Shown: positions 37,701 through 49,700 of the stretch, in pieces | Position numbering within the stretch: position 1 is the stretch's first letter | How the letters are laid out: each line of letters opens with the position of its first letter | Assembly: GCA_963669155.1 (NCBI GenBank) | Contig: OZ022583.1 | Coordinates: 11,659,116 to 11,723,115 of the forward strand | Direction of reading: 5' to 3' | Origin: Arbacia lixula | Taxonomy: Eukaryota; Echinodermata; Echinoidea; Arbacioida; Arbaciidae | DNA: 64,000 bases | Notes under the pieces: model-generated | Database searches by the model: none | Told to the model about the DNA's origin: nothing | Seen by the model: only the letters and a program-made list of their open reading frames with translations | Made by a program: the position numbers and the translations under genes

Positions 37701-40700
37701 TGAATTATCTTCCATACAAACTTGCCAAGTTTTCTCAAATATATAACCCCCTTTCCCTTCCTCTCACAGAACCAAAGAGACGTTGAGCACGGGGCACTTC
37801 ATGAGCGTGATCAACGTGCTGATGCAGCTGAGGAAGGTGTGCAACCATCCTGACCTGTTTGAGTCCCGACCCATCAGGTCTCCATTCATCATGGCTGGCC
37901 TCCTCTACTACACAGCCTCCCTGGTGCATCGGGCGATGGAGTACAACCCCTTTGAGGTAAGATTCTACTCTGTCTCTCTGTAAAACGTTCATTGCTTTGA
38001 AGAAACACCTGGCCTATTGGGGATTCATGAATACAACTAAGTAAGAGAAGTGGAAGCCTTTTGTATATGTTCCTATGTATTGTGTCAATTTTATAAGCCA
38101 AGCTGTAGATGCAGGTTGAAATCCCCCATGGTCCTCTTTTTCTTTACTTATTGTTTGATCAATCAATCTTATTACGACAGAGAGTAACACAAAGATTATA
38201 TCAAGGCAAGTGATATTTTAGGCGCCAATTGTATGACTGTACCAAAATGTTTAAAGGCTCGATTCTGTGTGAGGTATAGCGCACCCACCTTTCCAATGTC
38301 TGTAATTTGCTGGGTGCTATCCTACCTCAAAGAAAAAACGTTCTGTTTCCAATACCCTGAGACTGTTTATTGAGTCGGACTCTAGGGGAAGTTAATTCAG
38401 ATACATATTGCATAATGTCAACATTGATATTAATTACTATTGTTTGCTGAGGTGTGTATGTGTGGATCATGATGCATGATGATAATTTCTGTGGCAATGT
38501 CCCACTTTTAATGATTTTTAGATGGGTAAATGTCATTGATAAATCAGTGTTATGAATTGCAGAAGTCATATTTACCAGTACCTTCTTTGCTGATTTGAGA
38601 AGATATACCTAGGCATCCCAGAAAGCTAGTTACAATCTTTGTGTTTATTGTCTCGCCCACCGGAGGTGAAGGCGAGACTAAGGGATCCAAATGGCGTCCG
38701 TCCGTCGTCCGTCCGTCGTCCGTCCGTCGTCCGTCGTCCGTCACAAATGTTAAAGTTTACCTGCAAGACTCTCTTATGATCCATAACTTGGCAACTGTTA
38801 CAGCTATGGCAGCCAAACTTGGTTGATAGAAGCACTAGGGGTATTTTCATGTTATGGTGTTGTCAGAGGTCATGTGATGATGTCAAAGGTCATTTGAGGT
38901 CATATATTAAAGAGTATGTGCAAGACTCTCTTTTTCTATGTTAAAGTTTACCTGCAAGACTCTCTTTTGACAAATAACTTCACATAGGTTGCTTGGATTA
39001 CAACCTAACTTGGGTCATAGATGAACTGGGGGTACCTTCATGTTATGGTACCGTTGGAGGTCACAGGATAAGGTCAAAGGTCATTTGAGGTCATACGTTA
39101 AAGTTTACCTGCAAGACTCTCTTTTGACAAATAACTTCACATGGGTTGCTTGGATTACAACCTAACTTGGGTCATAGATGCACTGGGGGTACCTTCATGT
39201 TATGGTACCGTTGGAGGTCACAGGATAAGGTCAAAGGTCATTTGAGGTCATACGTTAAAGTTTACCTGCAAGACTCTCTTTTGACAAATAACTTCACATG
39301 GGTTGCTTGGATTACAACCTAACTTGGGTCATAGATGCACTGGGGGTACCTTCATGTTATGGTACCGTTGGAGGTCACAGGATAAGGTCAAAGGTCATTT
39401 GAGGTCATACGTTAAAGTTTACCTGCAAGACTCTCTTTTGACAAATAACTTCACATGGGTTGCTTGGATTACAACCTAACTTGGGTCATAGATGCACTGG
39501 GGGTACCTTCATGTTATGGTGCCGTTGGAGGTCACAGGATAAGGTCAAAGGTCATTTGAGGTCATACGTTAAAGTTTACCTGCAAGACTCTCTTTTGACA
39601 AATAATTTCACATAGGTTGCTTGGATTACAACCTAACTTGGGTCATAGATGCACTGGGGGTACCTTCATGTTATGGTGCTGTTGGAGGTCACAGGATAAG
39701 GTCAAAGGTCATATGAGGTCATAAGTTAAAGTTTACCTGCAAGACTCTCTTTTGACAAATAACTTCACATGGGTTGCTTGGATTACAACCTAACTTGGGT
39801 CATAGATGCACTGGGGATACCTTCATGTTATGCTGCTGTTGGAGGTCACAGGATAAGGTCAAAGGTCATTTGAGGTCATACGTTAAAGTTTACCTGCAAG
39901 ACTCTCTTTTGACAAATAACTTCACATAGGTTGCTTGGATTACAACCTAACTTGGGTCATAGATGCACTGGGGGTACCTTCATGTTATGGTACCGTTGGA
40001 GGTCACAGACAAGTCTTTTGCGTAGCAACGGAGATCGCGATATTTCTGGTTATTTTCGCAAGTGGGCGAGACACAATATTGCTAATGCCTTGTGTTTCTT
40101 CAAGAAAGACAACAGATCAAACAAAGACCTGTCATTTCAGATTTAAACCAAATGCATTGCTTTTTTAAAATTCCAAACCTACCAGTAGTTTCCTTTTCTA
40201 ATGTGGAACTTGCAGGAAAATACGTTTCATTTAAAAGTCCTGTACAAGTGTGAAGATAGTGCTGCTTTGTTTGATTGATGAATTAATTGAGCTATGTGAG
40301 ATATTGCTACATCAAGTTAATATGCTTTGACATCTTTTGCCTACCCCTTATCAATCAGCATGTGAGCTTTCAAGCCCTCAACCTGTGCATTGCTGACCTG
40401 GAGATCTCCCTGCCTGCCTATGCAGCCCACAGGACCTGTCAATTGCAGACCCCCAGGAAGCTCATTGAGGAGATCGACTCCACCCCTGTGCCTCCCCGCC
40501 GGCCCCCAAGGGTCAAGGTCAAACCTGGCAAACTGTACCCATCACCCATGGCACTACAGGCCCAGAAAGAAGGTAAGACAAGTCAGTGATGTTGATGTCT
40601 AAATCTTTAATCCAGTCCATGTCCACCAAGTCATGCTCATGTGATATTCACATGTTTTCACAGACATTTATATATCTTTTGGAATGACATCTTCACAAAT

Positions 40701-43700
40701 GTTGAAATGTTGGTCGACAGGAACCGTTGATAATAATCATTAGAGAGTGAACGGCACCACTTTCCCACAGAAATAGTTCTGACATTGAGATTCTTTGTTG
40801 GCTAGTCACTTCTACTAAAAGAAGAATCTATATTTATTTATATCTCTACTGCACATCGCAATGTATTGCAGAGAAAAAGCAGACAAGTACTGTAAACATG
40901 TTTGTTCATTTCCTTCTCTGCATTACAGCAAGAGCCAGCCCATCCCTGGTGAATCGACCCAGCGATCGCTCCTCTCCATCCGCAGTCCACGCCCATGGGC
41001 GTGGCTCCCCGTCAGTGGTGAGGGTGGCGTCCCCCAGCCAGAAGGGGGCAGCGGGTACCCCTGGGGTCACTCAGGTCTTGGTGCGGTCTCCGTCAGGAGC
41101 CGTTACCCTGCAGCCCAAGACTCCAACACCACCCCAAGGTATGTCAAGGCTTTGAATCACAAACCTTTATCAAAAACCCAAAATTTTTTCATGGTGGAAT
41201 AGTTTTTCATGCTCTTTTTCTTGGGACTAATGGTCAGAACACTGTTGGTTATACATGCAGTATTGTGCCACTTATGCAAACATTTGTCAACAATGAACTC
41301 TCATGAAAAGTGGAAATGTGGTCTCCATGTACAGATAACCTTTATATAGGTTTCACTGGGAGACCTTGTTCAAGAGAAACAACAAATATGGTCTTTACGA
41401 CGGACAGGTGGTCTTTCTATACAGGTGGTAGCTAGTGTGAATCAGTGGAAAAAAAATCAAAATTTTCGGGGGCTACTTTTTGAGCCCATTGCAAGTTTGG
41501 CTACAATTTTACATTGTGGGGGCTCTTAACTTTTTCCAGGTCTCTTATGCATTTTGGGCGCAAAATCGCCCCAAGTCCCTGTGTTTTTTTTCCCCTGGTG
41601 TGGATTACTCCATACAAGCACAGTCTTGTTGAACCTGTCTTGATTAGCATCTGTCATAACTTTATAAAAATCAATCTTGTAATCATTCCCCCCACTGCAG
41701 GTACCATTGTAGGCTCGTCTCAGCTCTTACAGGCCCATGGACGACCGGGCACCCCTCCCGTCACACTGACTGCACTGGGGAACCCGAGGTCACCTGGGAC
41801 CCTAACGCTGGTGTCACAGAACCCTCAGCCGGTGCCCAGCGGCACACCGCTCCAACAGCTTCCGGGGTACACTGGTACCGTGGCTGGGAACATTGCCTCT
41901 CAGCTGGGGCAGCGCAGGGTGCTTCTTCAACAACAGCAGGTAAGGTTTCATCTTTGTTTTGCCATTTCGCTCCCACAGTAATACGATTGGTTGATCAAGT
42001 TGTTGGAAAAAGAAGACTGGAACCTACCATCTACAGCACATGTGTACTAAAATGGTGTCCATGGTAATTGTATGTGAAGGAAAACTAGTATTTTGTCTGT
42101 TGAGATACCACTTTATCATGGAACTACCTTGTTTCAAGATCTTGTGTGTGAGGTATAGCGCACCCACCTTTCCAATATCCATGATTTGCTGGGTGCTATC
42201 CTACCTCAAAGAAAAAAACGTTCTGTTTCCAATACCCTGAGACTGTTTTGTGAGTCGGACTCTCGGGGAAGTTAATTCAGATACAGATTATGTCAACATT
42301 TACGCCACATATTGTTTGCAGCAGGTGTGTGTGTGTATATACATGTGTGTGTGTGTTAATGAATTGATGTCATTGTTATGGAACAAGTGCTTCTGGGAAA
42401 GTAATCTTTTCAATGCATTATAGATCAAAACAGTGTTGTGGATTGCGGAAATTATATGTACTGGATCAGATCTGATCATTTGAGAATGCCTATTTTGATT
42501 GATTTTTGTCTCGCCCACCGGAGGTGAAGGCGAGACTAAGGGATCCAAATGGCGTCCGTCCGTCGTCCGTCGTCCGTCACAAATGTTAAAGTTTACCTGC
42601 AAGACTCTCTTTTGACAAATAACTTCACATAGGTTGCTTGGATTACAACCTAACTTGGGTCATAGATGCACTGGGGGTACCTTCATGTTATGGTACCGTT
42701 GGAGGTCACAGGATAAGGTCAAAGGTCATTTGAGGTCATACGTTAAAGTTTACCTGCAAGACTCTCTTTTGACAAATAACTTCACATAGGTTGCTTGGAT
42801 TACAACCTAACTTGGGTCATAGATGCACTGGGGGTACCTTCATGTTATGGTACCATTGGAGGTCACAGGATAAGGTCAAAGGTCATTTGAGGTCATACAT
42901 TAAAGTTTACTCGCAAGACTCTCTTATCACACATAACTCATCACATGTTGCTACAATGGCAATCAAACTTGGATGATGGATGCACTGGAGGCACCTGCAT
43001 GTTATTGTGCTGTAAGAGGTCACATGATAAGGTCAAAGGTCATTTGAGGTCATACATTAAAGTTTACTTGCAAGACTCTTGGTGAAGGCTTCCTAACTTG
43101 TGCACAGAATTGTGTGAGGGATACAATTCTTTTGCGTAGCAACGGAGATCGCGATATTTCTGGTTATTTTCGCAAGTGGGCGAGACACAATATTGCTAAT
43201 GCCTTGTTTAGATTGGTCTTTGTAACAACACTGTGTATGAATGATTCCATTCGTAGGTGAGTGGAGTGAGCACCAATGGCCGAGCACAGCTGATCACCAC
43301 ACAGCCCATCACAGTACAGCTTCAACCAGGCTCACAGGGTTCAGGCCAGCAGACTGGCCAACGCTTACTGGCAGGCCAGATACGACAGCTACCACAAGGT
43401 ACCATTTAACCGGAGATATGTAACATGCATTTATTGTCTCGCCCACCGGAGGTGAAGGCGAGACTAAGGGATCCAAATGGCGTCCGTCCGTCGTCCGTCG
43501 TCCGTCCGTCCGTCGTCCGTCCGTCGTCCGTCCGTCGTCCGTCCGTCGTCCGTCCGTCGTCCGTCCGTCGTCCGTCACAAATGTTAAAGTTTACCTGCAA
43601 GACTCTCTTTTGACAAATAACTTCACATGGGTTGCTTGGATTACAACCTAACTTGGGTCATAGATGCACTGGGGGTGCCTTCATGTTATGGTACCGTTGG

Positions 43701-46700
43701 AGGTCACAGGATAAGGTCAAAGGTCATTTGAGGTCATACGTTAAAGTTTACCTGCAAGACTCTCTTTTGACAAATAACTTCACATGGGTTGCTTGGATTA
43801 CAACCTAACTTGGGTCATAGATGCACTGGGGGTACCTTCATATTATGGTGCCGTTGGAGGTCACAGGATAAGGTCAAAGGTCATTTGAGGTCATACGTTA
43901 AAGTTTACCTGCAAGACTCTCTTTTGACAAATAACTTCACATAGGTTGCTTGGATTACAACCTAACTTGGGTCATAGATGCACTGGGGGTACCTTCATGT
44001 TATGGTACCGTTGGAGGTCACAGGATAAGGTCAAAGGTCATTTGAGGTCATACGTTAAAGTTTACCTGCAAGACTCTCTTTTGACAAATAACTTCACATG
44101 GGTTGCTTGGATTACAACCTAACTTGGGTCATAGGTGCACTGGGGGTACCTTCATGTTATGGTGCCGTTGGAGGTCACAGGATAAGGTCAAAGGTCATTT
44201 GAGGTCATACGTTAAAGTTTACCTGCAAGACTCTCTTTTGACAAATAACTTCACATAGGTTGCTTGGATTACAACCTAACTTGGGTCATAGATGCACTGG
44301 GGGTACCTTCATGTTATGGTACCGTTGGAGGTCACAGGATAAGGTCAAAGGTCATTTGAGGTCAGGGATACAATTCTTTTGCGTAGCAACGGAGATCGCG
44401 ATATTTCTGGTTATTTTCGCAAGTGGGCGAGACACAATATTGCTAATGCCTTGTTTTTATATGAAAAACCCTCCTCAAAAATTGTGACAGGCCCTAGAGA
44501 CTTAATTACATCCATGATTGTTTACTGTTCTGACAACCACAAATTCCATATTTTTATGTCTTCAATGTACAGAAAAAATGTTTCATTGTGTGTTTTTTTT
44601 TAGTATTTATCATATTATTTTCTATTGGGATAGTTTAGGAACCAGTATCACCAAGTGTGAGATACAATATAGAGCAGTTTTCGCAAACTATTTCTGCTGT
44701 TGAAAGTCCTAGCCTCTCTTAGATTTTGCCATCACTTAAATAGTACCGGTAGATTTACACAAGATTAGATATGATCAATATCAATTGGAAGTTATAATTG
44801 ATTTCTATTGCAACTCCTTTTTGGTATATGACTGATATCAGTTGTAAAATGTGAATTGGAGCTCTTTGTTCTTTGTAAGTCATACTTCATCACCGTCCTC
44901 TCTTTTCTAGGTGGGATAGTGCAGATTATCCAGACATCTGGCGGTCAGCAGATCATCCGGCCAACAGTCCAGCTGAATTCTCAAGCCAGTCTGGTGAATA
45001 CACAGCGGATGGGGCAGAGCGGCCAGGCCCAGGTTGTCCAGAGACCGGGCACCACTCCCCAGATGGTGACCAACGCCCAGCTCCAGGCGGCCCAGCAGCT
45101 CCACCAGTCCATCCAGCGGCAGCTGACTGCCCAGGGGGTCAGCCCCAGCCAGGCGCAGGCCGTTGCATCACAGCTCTCCAAGGTCACCGCTGCTCAGTCG
45201 CCCCTTCAGCTCCAGCAGAGACAGATCGTGCTACAGCAACAACAGCAGCAGCAACAACAGCAAATTGTAATCAATGCGAAAGGAACTAGTTTACAAGCAT
45301 CGCCACAAACACAGACTGTGAGTGTAAATGCGAAGGCATCTACGTCGAGACCAAGTAGCCCTTCAGTGACAATTGTGCAAGCGAGGACGGTTAATTCTGC
45401 AACCCCTACCACAACAGTGGTTAAATCTTCTAGTCCTACAGTAAAAACTGTCAGTGCTACATTACCAGTAGCAGCAGTAGCAACAACAGCAACACCTGAT
45501 AAGACACAGAAAGCAAGTCCAACACCAACACCCAAGCCTTCAAGTCCAGTACCTAAGGTTTCAAGTCCAGTACCGAAGACGTCAAGCCCAGTTCCGAAGG
45601 CTTCAAGTCCAGTACCGAAGGCTGCAAGTCCAGGACCGAAGGCATCAAGTCAAACAGCCAAAGCTTCTAGTCCTGTGACCAAAACGAGCAGTGGGATTCC
45701 TGCTTCCAAAGGTGAGAACAACAATTATAACATGGCCTGCTGGTGTCTTGCAGCTCTCTTATAAACTATGCAGTGTCGTAAACTTATTTTGCTTCCTTGT
45801 TACTTAAATATTTACAGAAAAAACATGGCAGTGTGACATTGAGTGCACTTGACATTTCCCTGACTTTGCGAGTTTGAGAGCAGTATGAAGCATCGTGTTC
45901 CATTCTATAACCTTGAGACACAGGCTTCCTTCCACGATATTTCTTTAACCCTTTCTGTGCCAGTCAACGTCTTGCTTGCAATGATATGTGTATTGCTTGT
46001 GCTAACATATGACAGTGACACATGAAGTGTTAACTGATTAGGGTGATCATGAAAAGTTTCTTACCTTCAGCTGCCCATTTGCATTTCTTTGTGATGTGAA
46101 CTTGTCTTTTCCATCTTGAATGGCTTACTTCTCTTTGGTTCCCCTTACCTGCTACACCCTCTGACCTTGCAATATCTCTTGCCTGTTCATATCCCCCTAA
46201 GCTTCTTCCCCCTTGCTTTGCTCTCCTTGCAGACCATTTCGCCTTGCCTTTACTTTCATCTGTAAAGACGCCTATCATTAAGATAAAGCCTATCAGATTC
46301 CAAGAGAGACAAGGTATGCAAGCCTTTGCTGCCTAACCAATACATCTAGCTTACTAACTCATTGTGTGCCATTGGACCTGGGCCCTGTTTCACAAAGATG
46401 TTCGTAAGTTGCGCACGACTCTGCGCACAACTGGTGACCTGTTGTGCTAAGTGAGATACCCCAAACAGGGGAGTGTTTCACCAAGCTGTTCATAAGTTAC
46501 GAACGACTGGTGATCCCTTCTTGTGCTTAATGCGATAACACACTTTGTTCATTGAAAATCTGATTTAGCACAAGAAGGGATCACCAGTCATTCGTAAAGT
46601 CATTCGTGTCTTACGAACAGCTTGGTGAACCACCCCCCTGGTCACCAGTTTTGCATAAAGCTGTGCGTAACTTACGCACATCTTGGTGAAATGCCCACCT

Positions 46701-49700
46701 GGATTGGCAACCGTTTTCTTTCAATTGCCTTTACATTTTACTAACATGTCATTGCAAGTTCATTAAAAAATGCCCTTATATACCTCCTTCATTGTGCTGC
46801 ATTGGAACCAGCTTTATGCCATTCCTTCTTATTAGACCCTTTACAAGTGTTCTTTATAAATTTATGATGGTTAAGGAGAAAGAAACTAATTTATTAGCAT
46901 ATGTTGTGAGAGCCCTGGTTGCACTCTCTCGTGTGAAATATTTGTACAGCACCTCCCATTTTGTATTCACATCATTTCGACCCAGATGTTCCCATTGTGT
47001 TTGACTGGTATTTTTGTGCTGCCAAATTTACATTGTTTTCAGCCTGCAAACTATTATCTATTCCAAGCCTTTTCAGACGTATTTACCTATCTAGAATTTG
47101 TGTATAGTTCATGAATGTAATGTTCAAAATTTACAAGAAAAAAGATTGCATATTTTTTTTCTGTTAATGTTTTTCTGTATGACAAACAATTTATTATTTT
47201 ATTATCTTCAGTGAGCAAAGAAGAATCCAAAGAATCAAAGGAGGCTGCTGAAAGGAAGAAAGCAGAAAAGAAAAGGAAGTCTTCACCTCTCTTTCTCGTA
47301 AGTTTCATATTGAAGATTGTAATTGTTGCAGATTAATGACATCTGGTAAACTCATAGTAGATTTGCAGTATCTACACTACAGCTCAAAGAAATTGGCATA
47401 GAGAAAGGGAAAGGGAAGGAGCCGCAGTTTTAAACCGCAGTATATTTTGTCCAATTCAGCATGAAACACAATGCTATCGCCTAAAAGGCATCATGTTTCA
47501 TGCTGAACTGGACAAAATATACCGTGGTTTGAAACTGCGGCTCCTTCCCTTTCTTCCCTTTCCCTTTCTTTATGCCAATTCCTTTGAGCTGGAGTGTACA
47601 TGCGGGATACAAGTGTGATGTGTTCAAATGTTATGTGTCCTCTCTCTGTATGGTGGAAGGCTAGGTTGTTTGGCTCAGGCTTGCTCTCTGCCTGTGACCC
47701 AAACAATTTGGCCAAGATGAAACTCCCTTCACACGAACCATTGGAGCTAGCATTCATAGTCTCAGTGGCCCTCGAGCTGGGAAACAGATTATTCATATCA
47801 TATTTGTATAAGTTATGATGTGTTAATATTCCTAGGGCTGTTGTGATCATTAGATATGTTAATTTGCTTCAAAATGTAAAGAGTATAATGAATTGAGAGG
47901 TACTGACATGTTATATTGAATTTAATTAAATATTTAAATGGGTCAAAATAACGAGTGAATAATTAACTTCAAACTGGATAAGTTTAACAAGTTTTCCTAT
48001 TCCAAGTATTTGCAACATGCATGAACAAAACGATCTATATTTCATCTGCCAGGAATCTCTGGATAAGGCAAGAGCAGAGGAGCGGAAGGCAACCTTGTCA
48101 CGCATCGCTGCCTTCAACCGACAGCGATGCAGCGCCAAGCCCGTCTACGGGCAGGACCTCTTCACTGCCGTCTCGCTCTTCCATACGTCCAGGCCCGCGG
48201 GCAAGAGGCGCCCCTTCAGTAACGCTGTGGGGCTGGTGCACTGCTACCACGCCACGGTGGGGGATGCGCTCCGCAGGGTAGAGATCGCTTACAAGAAGAC
48301 CAAGAACCTGCGGAATGTTCTCCACACGCCCGAGGACAGGCTTGAACAGCTGCATGAAATCATCAAAAGGTGAGGCCAGAGTTTCGTGGGAACTAATGGC
48401 CCCGTTTTATATATAGAGAGATTGATCTGATCGATCAAAAGTCCAATCCCCTATCTCTGATGTACAGAGAGTTTACAGTTGATATCAATGGCAAGTTAGC
48501 TACTCAATATGCGATCATTTGCAAAAAAGATGGGGTCCAGGTATTGATTTTGTGCATAATATGTTCAGTGCTATTGATTTATCACCTAGAAATGTATGTG
48601 TATTTGGGAAGCACTAAACTGTTGCCATCTCTTTGATGACATGCAGAATTCAGTATTGATAAGGGTGGATGCAATATGTACGCTGCAAACATTTATGTAG
48701 CATAACCTTGAATTGATCACTTGTGTAACAATGGCGTATCAAGATATTGGCCAAATATACCAATGCTATCACGAGTTACAACTGTGCGTGTTAGCTGTGG
48801 CATTGGCCGAAAATCAATTGTCTGGAGAGCTGGCTGTAAGATGGCAAGATGCTGTCTATATGTTGCTTTTCGGTCAAACATTACTCGTCTGTATACATTG
48901 AGCAAATCTTCTTAGAGAGAGGAAGAGGGAGTGTGGTGAAAGTAAAACATGTCTTTGCAGTTTAATTGACTAATGTGTAGATTATATGCATAAATACTTA
49001 AAGTTTCATATTATGATGATGCATAATCTCTTAAATGGAATTTTACTCTGTGTACCCTGTACTTCAGATTTATTTTTTCAATTTTATAGTCAGTGTATAT
49101 ATTAAAAGAAATCCTTGGATTGGTTGCCAAATGTGTTAGACCATAATTTGAATGATTAAATGTTATTATAGTGGTAACAAGTCAATATTTCTCTTGTCTA
49201 TTAACATTAGATATGTTTGTTGTGCTAACTGCAGTCATACTACAAATATCTATGCAATCAGAATTTTAATGATGTGATGTTAGTCTATCATACATCTTTC
49301 TGTTTTACATCATGAGGTATCCATTCATTATGCCAACTGCAGTCATGCCACAAGTATTTACATGTATGCAATCATAATTTCAATGATTTGATGTTATTCA
49401 ATCATACATCTGTCTGTTTTATGTCATCAGATATACATTCGTTGTGCCAACCGCAGTCGCGCCACAGATATCTATGCACACCTCCCACACACCGCCTTCT
49501 GTACAGAACCGAGCGCGCATCCTAGAGGACGCCCTCTCTGCTGACCTCCACCCCAGAGCACGGTGCCTACATCCCATTCAGAACCTCATGGCTATGGACC
49601 TTCCAGAGCTCAGGCTCATCCAGTATGACTGTGGTAGGTCATTTTTCTCTGCTCTGTATAAACATTGGAGTTCTCCATACTGGATAAAAGGAAAATGATA

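Noticed and set aside
43406..43613. Frames rich in DGRRT or RPSSV repeats
   Set aside because: They are translations of the CCGTC microsatellite in a mobile element.
38649..44434. Regular repeats as a CRISPR array
   Set aside because: The repeats are tandem without unique spacers, 157 bp long, and in an animal genome.
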